Shown here: positions 1-12,338 of the stretch, piece by piece | How positions within the stretch are numbered: the stretch's first letter is position 1 | Layout: each line of letters starts with the position of its first letter | NCBI GenBank assembly: GCA_963402885.1 | Contig: OY727103.1 | Coordinates: 3,882,501-3,946,500, forward strand | Source: Antedon bifida | Taxonomy: Eukaryota; Echinodermata; Crinoidea; Comatulida; Antedonidae | DNA: 64,000 nucleotides | Direction: 5' to 3' | The notes under the pieces: generated by a model | Seen by the model: only the letters and a program-made list of their open reading frames with translations | The model's database searches: none | What the model was told of the DNA's origin: nothing | Program-made: the position numbers and the translations under genes

Positions 1-936
1 TAACCACTAACGTAACAAAAATCAACCACTAACGTAACAAAATTTAACTACTAACGTAATAACAGTTTAACCACTTACGTAACAAACTTCATTAAACACT
101 AACGTAACAACATGTAACCACTAACGTAACAACAGTTTAACCACTTAATTACGTAACAAACTTCATTAACCACTAACGTAACAAAATGTAACCACTAACG
201 TAACAAAATGTAACCACTAACGTAACAACAGTTTAACCACTAACGTAACAAACTTCATTAACCACTAACGTAACAAAATGTAACTACTAACGTAACAACA
301 GTTTAACCACTAACGTAACCAACTTCATTAACCACAAACGTAACAAAATGTAACTACTAACGCAACAACAGTTTAACCACTAACGTAACCAACTTCATTA
401 ACCACTAACGTAACAAAATGTAACCACTAACGCAACAACAGTTTAACCACTAACGTAACAAAATGTAACCACTAACGTAACAACAGTTTAACCACTAACG
501 TAACCAACTTCATTAACCACTAACGTAACAAAATGTAACCACTAACGTAACAACAGATTAATCACTAACGTAACAAACTTCATTAACCACTAACGTAACA
601 AAATGTAACCACTAACGCAACAACAGTTTAACCACTAACGTAACAAAATGTAACCACTAACGTAACAAACTTCATTAACCACTAACGTAACAAAATGTAA
701 CTACTAACGTAACAACAGTTTAACCACTAACGTAACAAACTTCATTAACCACAAACGTAACAAAATGTAACCACTAACGTAACAAACTTCATTAACCACT
801 AACGTAACAAAATGTAACTACTAACGTAACAACAGTTTAACCACTAACGTAACAACAGTTTAACCACTTACGTAACAAACTTCATTAACCACTAACGTAA
901 CAAAATGTAACTACTAACGTAACAGTTTAACCACTA
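1..936. repeat. Degenerate satellite array, 20-24 bp units
   Basis: The stretch consists of head-to-tail variants of a short unit with the core CCACTAACGTAACAA, joined by alternating linkers such as ATGTAAC, CAGTTTAAC and CTTCATTAAC. Neighbouring units combine into a longer higher-order period of roughly 65-70 bases. The array starts before the window. No coding potential is visible. It lies where exon 1 of the first transporter copy would be expected. Confidence 0.93.
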
Positions 937-937
937 A

Positions 938-1116
938 AGCGTGGTTCCCACTAGCGACGCAACGCAAGGACGTAACGCAACGCAAGTGAATTGACCAATC
1001 ACAAGCGATGGCTTATTCGCTTGTGATTGCTAACTGTCTATAACTTCGCTTGTCATTGGTTAAAACGCTTGCGTTGCGTTTACGTCCTTGCGTTACGTTC
1101 TAGTGGGAACCACGCT
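938..1116. mobile_element. Foldback MITE with TAA target duplication, inserted in satellite
   Basis: The ends are perfect inverted copies of AGCGTGGTTCCCACTAG, and the subterminal GACGCAACGCAAGGACGTAA-like sequence is also inverted. The element is flanked by TAA on both sides (935-937 and 1117-1119), and removing it restores an intact satellite unit. A 3-bp TWA duplication is typical of PIF/Harbinger elements, so I infer a Harbinger-type non-autonomous element. Diverged relatives occur many times in this window (3505, 8443, 15174, 21160, 27860, 36717, 44552, 53491, 62483). Confidence 0.88.
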
Positions 1117-1117
1117 T

Positions 1118-1200
1118 AACGTAACAACAGTTTAACCACTTACGTAACAAACTTCATTAACCACTAACGTAACAAAATGTAACCACTAACGTAGCAACAG
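1118..1200. repeat. Satellite continuation after the MITE
   Basis: The same CCACTAACGTAACAA units resume directly after the MITE target duplication and end near a GTAGCAACAG variant at about 1200. Confidence 0.88.
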
Positions 1201-2258
1201 TAGAAAATATTAAGATATGTTTGAACTTCTTTTAAGTTGGAAATCTCTCAGTTTTAATCCTGTGTGTTTTTTAGTCGATTGAAATAGTAAAGTACATGTA
1301 ACGATACACCACTACGACGTTTATATATTTTTTTTATTACAGTATTAATTAATACAAACGTTGAGAACCAACTGTCAGTAATAAAGTTTATTTGTATATT
1401 ATGTGTTTATAATAATGTAAAATCTGTAGCCAAATATAATTGCCATCATGAGAATTTTAAAATTAAAAATAAACTTTAGACTTGAATTGTCTAAGACGGC
1501 GACTGTTTTCTGTTATCTTACAAAATACCTATATCTCACCTCTGCAGTCACAAATTTCTTTGTTATGAGTGTACTTGCCTTTGTGTTATTACGCCTGAGG
1601 GAATAAACACTTGTGGAAGAGAGATTGGAATGTTCCATTCATCGCCAAGCAATACGTTACGTAAACGTATATTAAATCTATCAAAATAGTATTTAAAGAA
1701 AATCGGCTTGTCTTCAACATTATGGTGCTGTACTCGAGCTGTTTAAATAATTCGGAGGAGATAGGTAAATGCGAAGCTCTTCTTCTTCTTCTTGTTAACG
1801 TTTTTCGTCTTCCGACATTACGCTTTCCACAAGTTGTTTCCATTTTTGTCTGTTTATGGCAGGTATTTTTCAAGATAGACATCCATTAGACAGTGTATAC
1901 CACGATCGGAAAACACCCTTATTTGGGGCAAATCGTTGAACCTAAATTCGTTTTAATCGTCAATAATTAATGATCTAACTCAACTTAATTAGTAAACAGG
2001 GTTACATCACTCAGGTGGTTAAAATGAGTACCGAAAGAATGAACCAACTTTATACCACCATCGAGTAAACATTTTAGAAGTAACTCGCGATTTACCGAAT
2101 TTTGCCCTTACGTAAATATATGTAACACCATTATTTCCAGTTAAAGAGAGCTGACGAACAAACAGACAAACATGACTGAACTCAATTCCTAGATTTCCAA
2201 CATTCGAAACAAAAAAGAGTTTTTAATGTTTAAGATTTGTTTTAATATTTCCCCTGTT
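1201..2258. other. Unassigned AT-rich stretch between inverted satellite patches
   Basis: No recognisable exon of the transporter family is present. A minus-strand ORF of 97 codons (1589-1882) has a basic, low-complexity N-terminal part encoded by GAAGAA repeats and no family I recognise. Around 2020-2130 there is a block also found in intron 6 of units 5 and 8 (about 30425-30525 and 47155-47265), so it is a dispersed repeat. The stretch may be the interior of a mobile element whose ends are the satellite patches on either side. Confidence 0.45.
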
Positions 2259-2325
2259 AAACTGTTGTTACGTTTGGTTAATGGATTGTTACATTAGTGC
2301 TTGATTTTTGTTACGTTAGTGGGTG
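2259..2325 (-). repeat. Inverted patch of the 1-1200 satellite
   Basis: Read on the minus strand this gives CACTAACGTAACAAAAATCA and, at its other end, CGTAACAACAGTTT, both diagnostic of the satellite at 1-1200. The opposite orientation of the two patches, about 1.06 kb apart, is what a foldback element with subterminal repeats would leave. Confidence 0.75.
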
Positions 2326-2340
2326 ATACAACTCGTTTTG

Positions 2341-2580
2341 TTTAGTTTTCTGAGTTATGTCATGAGGTCAGTTTCTGAGATTTTGATAAACATTGAAACT
2401 AAACTAAAACAACACCAATTTCGGTTAAGTTTTCATTTTGTAAATATACAGTACAGGAAAAATTTGCTTATTTGTGTTTAAGTTTTCGTTCTCCAGAACA
2501 CAATTTCGGTCCTTGCAAACAAGTTTAGTTTTCTGAGTTACGTTATGGTCGGTTTTGATTGATAAACATGGAAACAATAA
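2341..2580. repeat. Local direct duplication in intron 1 of unit 1
   Basis: Two related blocks begin with TTTAGTTTTCTGAGTTA, at about 2341 and 2524, and both run on to GATAAACAT.GAAAC. A TTCGTTCTCCAG element also recurs, near 2485 and again at the exon 2 acceptor. These are diverged direct repeats of about 60 bases. Confidence 0.55.
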
Positions 2581-2664
2581 ATATAATTTTTCTAAATTAT
2601 TATTTTAACATGTTCTACACATTATAGTGATTAGATGTTCTATGTTTACGATTTCGTTCTCCAG

Positions 2665-5600
2665 ATACCAACCTATGATTGGGACGACCAAACACAACAG
2701 CAAATACTTGGATCGTTTTATTACGGTTATATAATAGGCGGACTGCCGGGCGGTTGGTTTGCTGGTAAAATTGGCGGGAAACGATCAATGTTAATAGTTC
2801 TTCTGTTGCAAAGTTTGTTGTGTGCCATGATCCCGTGGACTGCAGACGTTGGAACCAGTCTGCTGATCATTGTACGAGTTTTACAAGGCGTCACAGAAGT
2901 TAGTGTACAAGATATTTTCAATTTTGTACTACAGTATTTTGACAAGGACGGTAACGTTTACGCACTATTTACACACTCACACACGAAAACCTTTCAGAAG
3001 ACAATGGCTATAGTGCGTCAAACAACATTACGCAAAACACCCAATAAACAATGAAAAGAATGTGATGTGTGTCGTGCGTACAATACGTTTACGCATTATT
3101 TACCGTAACAACACTACGATATATATTGTTATAACGATAACGTTTCAGACGACAATGGCGATAGTACGTAACACGTACGTTACATAACACAAACAAAAAA
3201 CACACACAAAACGTAAAACACAATAAAATGACTATATGATGTGTTGCGTAACGGTAATACGTTTCTGGAAACGTTATCATTTTAGATATTTTACTTTCAG
3301 GGATTAACCATGCCGGCGATATACATCACTTTAAGAAAATGGATTGTTCCGTCTGAACGGAGTACATTAGTATCTATTGCATGTTCTGGTAAGTTCAACT
3401 CATGGCGTAGCAGAAAGCTATGGCCTAGATAATGAGATTAGATTGAGGAAGTCATCCTGTAAGAAGGACGTATACGTAACACATGTGAGTTGACAGTATT
3501 AATAATCTATCGCTTGTGATTGGTCAACTTACTTGCGTTGGGCTTACGTCATCGTTAGTCCCAGATAGTAGGAACCAATGTTAAAGTTTAGAAAAAAGAA
3601 ATCTCTCTTTATTCACACATCCAAATCTGTTTCCCGCCTTGTAGAGGTCATTACTGACATTATAAAAGCTAAAAAGGATCAATGTGGGAACAGAAGGGTA
3701 TTTAGAACGAGGGTGAAATCGAAACCTGATGTATATACCGTTTACTTTCTTTAAAGGCTCGTGTATAGCTGAAGTTTTCTGTTACCCACTATCTACGTGG
3801 ATTTCTGACTCTTCCCGTTTAGGTGGATGGCCATCATCATACTACATTTTCAGTAAGTTTTTATTCTTCACCTCAAATCAATAAGCACTACTAGTTTTTC
3901 ACCATCAAACTTTTTTCTAAACAACCACTTTCTTCTTGTTTTTAGGTACCGTTGGTGTTTTATTCGCAATAATATTCAAAACTTTCATTTACGACGACCC
4001 AGTTGACGATCCTTATGTTACAACAAGGGAAGTTGAATATTTGAAAAGTTTTCAATTTGACGAAAATAAGGTAAAGTTTCAAGTAATAAGGTAATGATGA
4101 TGATGCATTGTTATAATCGTCGTAAAGCTTCGTTCTTGACGAAAGCGCACAGCAAGTTCACCAATCATGACGCGATTTTTCCGAATACGATTGTAGCGCC
4201 CGACCCATGAATTGCGCCTGCGTCGTTCAGTGCGCGAGTCCCAAGTGGGAAACAATATATTAAGGAGACTGGTGTAGTACACTGTTGAGTAATTACTCCT
4301 TCATTTATCCTGCTGTGATTAATGCAATCTAACAACAGGATGCTGCACTTCAGGGATCAAAGGACTATCTGTGGCTGCGACACGATTAGTTCCAACAGAC
4401 ACAGAGCGCGCCGCGGAGAATAATGTACAGTTACTGTTGGTATTTGTCGCAGCCAGACATAAGATCAAAGGACTGTTACGAGTTCCTATCTTGGCAAGGT
4501 GAGCTCCGTGTACCGTGGTTAGATTGCCTTGCTGTGATCAAACTGTACTTCTTTGTAGGACATACCGGTTCCATGGTGTGATATGTTGACATCAACTGCA
4601 GTGTGGTCTCTCATCTTTGCTTACACGGCGTACTGTTTCAGTTTTTACTTCATACTTATGGAAGAACCAATTTTTTTATTTCTATTAGGATTTAATACAA
4701 CAAAGGTAAGTGAACTCTTTTTATTTATTTATTTATCCGTTTTCCACCTAACCTTCAGAATTTGACGACAGCATAGAAGATTAAAAACTATTGTTCCAAC
4801 TATAAACTAAAACCTAGGAAAACACCAAAATAACATTTCTCACTTTTATGTCATTTACACAATAATTATGTCCATTTATTTATTCAGGGTTTCTACAGTC
4901 GCTTTTGATTTTTACTTCTTTTCTACATCCCACCTCTAGACCGAAATCAGTTTCATACGTATAATACTTGAGCTCACAATTTCGTATTATGTTGACAAAA
5001 ATCAAAACGCCGACTTAAGGGCCTTTCACACCTGTTCCGGCACGGTTCCGGTCCGACGAATCGAACATCACTGTTTCGTTTTCACGACGCTCCACGCGGC
5101 TATGCGCCAATCGATATGCGCGTAGCCGCGTGAAAACGAAACACTGACGTTCGATTGGATTTTACGTCGGAACAGGTGTGAAAGGCCCTTTAAACAAGAC
5201 AATAACTACTATACTGGGCAAGTCTACTAGCTCTGGTGTGGATGTCGCTTAGCATGTGTTTTGACCTGTTTTATTTGACGTCATCCTTCGGTGGTGCAGT
5301 TAATTTTAATTTCTAGAATTAAACATAGAAAGTAACCTTATCGGACTATAACATTTTGTCTTGTACTTCTAGATTGCAATTTTAACATCAATTCCACCGA
5401 TTCTGGAATTTGCAGTTACGCTGCTGTCTGGTGTGGCTGCTGACGTCATCATTCGGCGGGAATACATGAATGTTCTAAATACTAGGAAGTTTTTTATGAT
5501 TTCACGTAAGATTTAAATCATTACTCGTTTTTCTTTATAAACAACGGTGCTTTATAATTTTTATAATCTTACGTAAGATGGAACGTTTAATTTTTTTATT

Positions 5601-6459
5601 TTTTTTTATGTTCGTACCTTGATTAATATAGCTCCACTCACTCAGGCTTGCCTTTTGGAGATTCACACCTTCTTTTGCGTTATATTTTTTATTATACAGA
5701 AATATTTCGAAATAGAAATGTTGACATTCTTTTATGATTATCTGAAGAAATGTTATGATTTGTAGGCCTACGTTACATGTTTACGTTTCATTGTTGTTAT
5801 TGATTTTGTTTCTGCTTTTGAAGGAAATAAATGTTTATTTTGATTGATAGGTTTGCATTGCTTTGCAACTAACTTCGGCCTGAATATATCTCTTTCTCTC
5901 TTGAATTAAAGTATTTTAAACTTTGGTACGAATTTCCATGACTTTTTTTTGTAGATATGGGAATACCTGCCCTGTGTCTGTGCTGTATTGGATTCTTTGA
6001 AAACCATGCAATCGAGGTTATACTTCTTACAGTCGCATTTGCATTTGGTGGAATATATGCGACGAGCACACTTACAAACATAATGGAGATATCAAAGGAA
6101 CACTCACAAATAATCGTAGGAATGGTGACAACTGGATCTGCTGCGGTTGGTTTTATTGGTCCACTTATTCTTGGAGCTTTGATCAAAGAAGATGTAAGTA
6201 TTAAGTTTGATTGAAAACATCCATCCATCACGCGTCCTGTTTACGAGTTTAAATCTGAGTTTTTTTGTTTGGTTTTTTTTTTCAGAATACAGCCAATCAG
6301 TGGTCTTTGATGTTTAGAATAATTGCTGCTTTCCATATTTTTGCAATGATTTTCTTTCTAATATTTGCAAAAGCAGAGCAACAAGAATGGTCACATGGAA
6401 ATATTACAAAACAAGAGATGAAAGCATACAACACTATACAAGATGAAAGTGGTGACTAA
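2665..6459 (+). CDS. Unit 1: SLC17-family (sialin/VGLUT-like) transporter, exons 2-9, exon 1 not found
   Basis: Exons by comparison with the other copies: 2665-2898, 3301-3388, 3757-3852, 3946-4070, 4559-4705, 5373-5505, 5955-6193 and 6286-6459, all with GT donors and AG acceptors. Together they encode 411 residues plus stop. Seen: the TM2 signature WDDQTQQQILGSFYYGYI, then GGLPGGW and GGKR, TM4 RVLQGVTEGL, the PSERS loop and the C-terminal HSQIIVGM. Known: SLC17 proteins are 12-TM organic-anion carriers of lysosomal, vesicular or plasma membranes. The N-terminal exon with TM1 is missing between the satellite and exon 2, so the gene is 5'-truncated unless exon 1 lies before the window. It is the most diverged 5' member of the array, with LPGGWFA where the others mostly have LPSGWLA. 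The substrate is unknown. Confidence 0.8.
3505..3578. mobile_element. Half-MITE (Harbinger-like family) in intron 3 of unit 1
   Basis: The sequence ATCGCTTGTGATTGGTCAAC followed by CTTGCGTTG and TAGTAGGAACCA matches the right half of the MITE at 938-1116. No intact left end is visible. Confidence 0.6.
5018..5189. mobile_element. Palindromic MITE, second family, TTA target duplication
   Basis: The terminal inverted repeats AGGGCCTTTCACACCTGTTC match exactly at both ends, and the interior is a long imperfect palindrome (TCGAAC..GTTTCGTTTTCACG..). TTA flanks both ends (5015-5017 and 5190-5192). It sits in intron 6 of unit 1. Decayed relatives lie at 39611-39768 and 50712-50870. Confidence 0.88.
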
Positions 6460-7195
6460 ATGAGAAACGAATGAAGAAGTATTCCGTCCACAAATGCCAC
6501 ATACTACTATTTCAACTACAATCTAAATTGTCTAACTCCTTGCATTTCGCATAACACTAAATCTCCTTACCACAATAAAATATTTTATATTAATAAATAA
6601 TAACTGAGTCAATGTCATGAGAAAGAGTCCTTTTGTTTATATTTTTGTGATTTTAATAGTAACCGCATTAGTATTATCAGGCTACTAAATCTATATAAGA
6701 TAAGAAATCCATTTGGTCATGTTGACACTCAATTTTTTACCTTTTAATGAAATGGCGGCCGGTTATTAAAATTGCCACAAATTTTATATAAAATGTGCAT
6801 AAAATCCTGAGATCTAAATTAGATAGGCACTCTGAGAGTGCAAAACTGGGTGTTCACATATAGCTATGAAACCATCCTTTTAAAATCTTATGAAAATCGA
6901 GCAAGACCTTTTTGAGTAATTCTGCATTACTCCATGTGCTAACTAACAAATATAGAAAAAAAAAGAAACAAGCAAACACACAAGTGACACGCGATCGACC
7001 AGTTAGTAAAAAGATCGATGCACCATCTTGGTCATTCAAAGTCAAATTTACGTTAAAATCATCATAATCTGTTTTTGACCCATTTTTTATTATGAGTTAG
7101 TGATCCGTAAAAATGGGGATCTTTGGTCACTCAAGGTTACTAAAAGGTAAAGACCACTACTAATAAGATTAATAATAATAATAGGTGGCCTTCCT
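6460..7195. other. Unit 1 to unit 2 intergenic region
   Basis: It holds the unit 1 3' flank with an AATAAA at 6574-6579. From about 6740 it carries the conserved upstream block of the array (CGCAAATTTTATATAAAATG-like sequence and the CGATCGACCAGTTAGTA motif), which also precedes units 3, 4, 5 and 8. The block has no ORF shared in frame with conserved start and stop, so the minus-strand ORF there is not treated as a gene. Confidence 0.65.
6574..6579 (+). terminator. Candidate polyadenylation signal AATAAA, unit 1
   Basis: A canonical AATAAA lies 115 bases after the unit 1 stop codon, followed by an AT-rich stretch. Confidence 0.5.
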
Positions 7196-7201
7196 TATAA
7201 A
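7196..7201 (+). promoter_or_regulatory. TATA box of unit 2
   Basis: TATAAA lies within CCTTATAAATTCAACCGAATAT, 48 bases before the start codon. The motif and its surroundings are kept at 45-48 bases from the ATG in units 2, 3, 4, 5 and 8, which implies a very short 5' leader. Confidence 0.55.
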
Positions 7202-7243
7202 TTCAACCGAATATATCAGCAACGAATACGAATCACTTTCAAA

Positions 7244-10200
7244 ATGAAACGATATTTTGTAGCAGTAACGTGCTGTTTATCATGGATTTGTGTTTACTGT
7301 ACCAGATTGAACATGAACATTACCATTATAAGCATGGTAAACAAATGGAACACCACAGAAGAACAGAAATCAAATCATAATGCGACAACGATTTCAGATG
7401 ACAGTGCAACACATTTGGTAAGTGTCCTAGTGGCGTTACTTTCCATATACGCTCATAACCCAGTTAAGTTAGTTTTAAAGTCCAATTTCTCACGTTTTTT
7501 TAGATCTAATAAAGGTCACAAACAACATATAAATGTAAAAATAAACACTGAGATAACGTTTTTCGTCTTTAAACGGTTAAAAATGTGAAAAATATTACTC
7601 CATGGTCGATTCTAATAATTTTAGCGGCCCGCTATAAATCCCAACATGCATTGCCCGCAAATTGGTATTTTAGCCTACAGCTAGCGTACTGTGTCGTACG
7701 TTACCGATGTATCTAGCTAGGCCGCTACTAAACTAAGCCTAGCTAGGCTAGGCCTAAAGACCGTTCACGAGAGGACATTCACCGGGAGCTACTTAGGTAG
7801 TGCATTGTTTCTCTATTTTTATCATAATTTACCATAAAACGTACATTTAAGACAAGGAATAACCTGGTTTAATGTTTTTTAAAGTAATATTATATGCATT
7901 ATTATTTTCAAAACGTCACAAATAGGGAATGGGTCTTTAAGATAAGAGTTACTTTAGGTCAAAGTTTAAGATTTTAATATACATGACAACTGGAACAAAA
8001 AATCTAAATCTCGGAGAAATTATTATTTTAAAACATTTTGTCATACACATTGTGCTATGTTCTGTGTATACGATTTTGCTTTATAGATACCAACTTTTGA
8101 TTGGGACGACCAAACCCAACAACATATACTTGGATCGTTTTATTACGGTTATATAATAAGCGGACTGCCGAGCGGTTGGTTGGCTGGTAAAATTGGCGGA
8201 AAACGATCAATTGTAATAGTTCTTCTGTTGCAAGGTTTACTGTCTGCCATGATACCTTGGGCTGCCGGCGTTGAAACCAGTCTTCTGACCATCGTACGGG
8301 TTTTACAAGGCGTCATAGAAGTTAGTGTCTTTATTGGCAGTTCAATTATTTTGCACTGTATGGAGAAACGATTGTTTTTTTTCAATGGGTCGCCAATACC
8401 ATTGGCTATTGACTAGGATGTGTAACGCCATAACGTTACAATTTGGTTCCCACTAGGACGCAGCGCGCGCAAGTACGTAAGCGCAACGCAATTAATTTGA
8501 CCAAGTTACACGCGCGCTCTGGATTTCCCAAACTCTCGTTTGTCATTGGTTAACAACCTTTGTTACGCATACGTTATTGCTACTATTGATAGGGCGTAAA
8601 AACGTACGTTACGCAACACACAACCAAAAAGAAAAAATTGTGCTGCGTAACGGTAATACGTCGTTTAAATGGTAGTACGTGTTTTTTTTCAACCGCTATA
8701 AAAATTATTTATATTTCCAGGGATTACTCATGCCGGCGGTTTATATCACTTTAAAAAAATGGATTGTTCCGTCTGAACGGAGTACATTATTATCTATTGC
8801 ATATTCTGGTAAGTAAGTGTACAAGAAAAAGTTTTTTTGCGTGTTTTTATTGTTCACTATTATTACAGTTTAATAGTGTAGACAGAGCTTAAAGATGTAT
8901 TGTCCCTCAAAAACATGAAAAATGAAGATTAATTAAATCAGATTTTGAATATGTTATTTTGTAGTTTTAATAAAGTTTATCACCTCCATAGAAAAAAACC
9001 CGAAAAAAAAATGTTTTCACTTATAAAATGACAAAATAAATGGTTAAATTCAACCAACAATCCATTGGCTGGCAGCCAATTTGACCATTTGTTTGCTTTA
9101 AATTACATTTTTCAGGTAAATACATTTTTTTTCCGATACAATTTTTGGTCAAAGTGGATAACTATTATGTTACATTAAAATGGAATATTCAACCAAATTT
9201 TTTTAAAGAATTATTTTTTCAGTGGGACAATACATCTTTAAGAAAGCAAATTTTCTTCTTTGTTGAACATAATGCTTGGACTTAATAGTACATCGTAAGT
9301 AATTTTTACCAATCACGACACGATAGGTCATCCAAACTGTCGCTTATGATTGGTCACTTGTGGGAATCAAGCTTAAAGCTACTGAAAAAAAATGTTTAAC
9401 GTTTGAAAACTGTATGTTTGTTTTCTAAAGGCACGAGCATAGCTGAAGTTTGCTGTTATCCTTTATCTATGTGGATTTCTACTTCTCCCAGTTTAGGAGG
9501 ATGGCCGACGTCATATTATACTTTCAGTGAGTTTAACCTAACAATATTAATAATAATAATAATATAAACACTATTTAAAGAGAATAAAGAGAATAGGACA
9601 GTACTTTAGTGAGCCGGGTTAAATAAAATGTAAACACATTAACAAGATAACAGAAAAAACGTGATTAAATATCAACTATCGCATATATTATACTGCAAAT
9701 GATGATTGTTGATTAAATAAAATTGAATTGGCATTTTAACTAAAACATACTCCTAAACTATCTCGTCAGTTCGCAAATAATATTCTTTTTGTATTTTTGG
9801 TAAAGTAAATACTTACAGTTGAGAGATTGTTTCTGGTTCCACTTTACAATAATAATAAGCGGGTTGCTTCTGAATGTGACTTATCAAACCCAAACATACT
9901 TTCTTTAGAAATATTTAAATGATCATTAATATTTTGATGTATATTAATATATGCATTTTCTCATAATAGCAACCATTTCTTCTTCGTTTTAGGTACCATT
10001 GGTGTTTTATTATCAATAATATTCATAGCTTTCGTTTTTGATAATCCTGTTGACGATCCTTATATTTCAACACAGCAAGTCGAATATTTGAAAAGTTTTG
10101 AAGTTAAAGACTCTAATAAGGTATTATAATGGGAGGAGTCAAGCTGACATGTTTGTAATCAGCGTCTGAATTGAGTCATGTGTTAATGAATATTCATTAA

Positions 10201-12338
10201 TCTGTAGTTGAGTTAAATCATCGATCATTCGGTGATAAACACATTTTAAATGCAAACGTTTTTTTAATCAGGACATACCGGTTCCATGGTGTGATATGTT
10301 GACATCAACTGCAGTGTGGTCTATCATTTTTGCTTACACGGCGTACAGTTTCAGTTTTGGTTTTATTCTTACTGAAGGACCAAATTTTTTATTGATATTT
10401 GGATTTGATCCAACAATGGTAAGGAAAACTCTTTTTATTTCATTTACTCCATGTTTTTCCAAACAGCGAATATAGGCTACCTGTTAACTCCGTTCAAGCA
10501 TGTAGGTATAAAAATAAAAAGTCATTTATGTAAACGTGTTTGGTATCAACATTTAGGGATTTTTAAGCGGAAAGCAGTTTGATTGCGCAACTATTATATC
10601 ACAAAAGATAGCACTGCGCATGCCAAAGTTATGTGTTAGTTTGTGCATATTTGAGAATCTCGCCTCCTATACGATAGAGGGCTGACTGGAGGCGGCGGCT
10701 GACCTTGTCAAAAAAGTCCGCGCAGCGCGCTGTCGACACACAAGGCTTGACTTTGAAAACACCATGGCGATATCCTGTTCACGCGCTACAATACATTCGA
10801 CCTCTTTCCTTCTAATGTACAACCTATCTCTGGCCTGCCGGCCTTACCAAATGCATTATTACGTTGTTCAGATACCAACAGTAAACACTATCACTATAAA
10901 TATATGATTCTGTAACAGAAGAGTAACTAGCACCATCACATTCACATCGGGACGCGCGCAACCCACGGACGATAGCGCAACGCAATTGATTTGACCAATC
11001 ACAAGCGACAGATTATATGAACTGCGCTTGTTGTCCACTCATACGGTGGCGGAGTGAAAAATATCACTGACAAAATATCGGAATATAATATATTGAAAAA
11101 AAGACGTCATAGGCTGTGTTTCCGCAGCCAAAAATTAACCGATAATTAACCGATAAACTGCCTTTGGAAACGGGGTTTAACATATTTCACTCGAGAAAAA
11201 TTAACCGATAATTATCTCATTCAAATCGGATAATTATCGGATAAATGGGATCATTGTTAACCTTTGACATGAAGGACAATGTGTTGCAATAATGTTATTG
11301 GACATCTGGTTGTTCGGTAATGACTGATCATGAGCACACTATTGGCACATTAACCGATAATTTTGTTTTGGCTGCGGAAACACGGCCAATGAAGAGCAGA
11401 AAGTATTATTTTTCCAAGGCAGAAACCATAAATAATAATAAGGAATGAATTAATGATAAAATAACCTAAATATTTCTAGAAACTAGGCGTATACTATTTT
11501 TTTTCTGTATTTCTAGATCGCAATTTTAACATCAATTCCACCAATTCTAGAATTTATAGTTACGCTGCTGTCTGGTGTGGCTGCAGACGTCATCATTCGG
11601 CGGGAATACCTGAATGTTCTGAATACTAGAAAGTTTTTTATGATTTTACGTAAGATGAAATTGTTCATTTTGTGGGGTTTTTTTAAATTATTAAATGCAT
11701 TCTTAAATTGTGACTGCTTCTTTCATTTTGTTGACGATTACATTTACATTTACTAACTATGGCCTGCCTATTATATCACCTGTTTTATTTAAAATATTTC
11801 AAAATTAAAAGGAATTTCCATGACTTATTTGTAGATATGGGAATACCTGCTATTTGTCTATTTTTCATTGGATACTTTGAAAACCATGCAGCCAAGTGTG
11901 TTATACTCCTTACAGTGGCGTTTGCTTCTACAGGAATGTATACGACGAGCACACTTACAAACATAATGGAGATATCAAAGGAACACTCGCAAATAATCGT
12001 AGGAATGGTGACAACTGGAGCCGCTGCGGTTGGTTTTATTGGTCCACTTATTCTTGGAGCTTTGATCAAAGAAGATGTAAGTATTAAGTTTGATTGAAAA
12101 CACCTCATCACGCGTCCTGTTTACGAGTTTAAATCTGAGTTTTTTTGTTTGTTTTTTTCCCCAGAATACAGCCAATCAGTGGTCTTTGATGTTTAGAATA
12201 ATTGCTGCTTTCCATATTTTTGCAATGATTTTCTTTCTAATATTTGCAAAAGCAGAGCAACAAGAATGGTCACATGGAAATATTACAAAACAAGAGATGA
12301 AATCATACAACACTATACACGATAACAATGAAAAGTAA
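7244..12338 (+). CDS. Unit 2: SLC17-family transporter, complete nine-exon gene
   Basis: Exons: 7244-7417, 8087-8320, 8721-8808, 9431-9526, 9993-10120, 10272-10418, 11517-11649, 11835-12076 and 12165-12338, giving 471 residues. Introns follow phases 0,0,1,1,0,0,1,0. Start choice: the MKRYF start is shared by all copies with exon 1 and opens directly into TM1, which carries the family arginine (CTRLNMNI). A lumenal loop follows with sequons NTT and NAT, then TM2 HILGSFYYGYI and TM4 RVLQGVIEG. The Arg and the second acidic residue that matter in VGLUT/sialin TM4 are kept. The TM7 arginine typical of VGLUTs is not (Tyr in AYSFSF), so a glutamate-carrier role is not supported. The family exports organic anions by proton- or potential-driven transport; the substrate here is unknown. 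Exon 6 ends in DPTM, as in unit 4. Confidence 0.88.
8443..8597. mobile_element. Decayed Harbinger-like MITE, intron 2 of unit 2
   Basis: TTGGTTCCCACTAGGACGCA at the left, and the internal motifs GCGCAACGCAATTAATTTGACC and TTTGTCATTGGTTAACAA, relate it to the MITE at 938-1116. The right end is degraded. The same insertion is present at matching positions in units 3, 4, 5 and 8 (about 15174, 21160, 27860 and 44552), so it predates their duplication. Confidence 0.7.
8888..9242. mobile_element. Foldback MITE, third family, intron 3 of unit 2
   Basis: The ends are inverted copies: CTTAAAGATGTATTGTCCC (8888-8906) and GGGACAATACATCTTTAAG (9224-9242). The interior is AT-rich and includes the inverted motif TTGGCTGGCAGCCAA. 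The element is shared by units 2, 3, 4, 5 and 8. In units 3, 4 and 5 the right end has been deleted, leaving GGGGGATAATGCTTGG. A similar half end occurs at about 56232 in the plexin 5' region. Confidence 0.75.
11112..11397. mobile_element. Foldback element, fourth family, intron 6 of unit 2
   Basis: The ends form an inverted repeat, GGCTGTGTTTCCGCAGCCAA at the left and its near-perfect complement ending in GCGGAAACACGGCC at the right. Several inverted ATTAACCGATAATT motifs lie inside. A copy sits at the equivalent place in unit 4 (23800-24085) and nowhere else in the array. I could not define a target duplication. Confidence 0.75.

Noticed and set aside
1-1200. Possible CRISPR array
   Set aside because: Units are 20-24 bp and contiguous without unique spacers, in a genome with introns; it is a satellite.
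2635-3054. 139-codon ORF covering exon 2 of unit 1 with a readthrough tail
   Set aside because: The ends lie in introns; the donor at 2899 and acceptor at 2664 match those of all other copies.
5869-6231. Minus-strand ORFs antisense to exon 8 in every unit (about 100-120 codons)
   Set aside because: They mirror the coding strand of exon 8 and vary at their ends with the intron; no independent signal.
11759-12097. 112-codon ORF starting MACLLYHLF and running into exon 8 (also at 17870, 24438, 30992, 47786)
   Set aside because: The first 25 or so codons are intron 7. A conserved acceptor (TTTGTAG) and the phase 1 donor of exon 7 explain the true exon start, and units 1, 6, 7 and 9 lack the upstream part.
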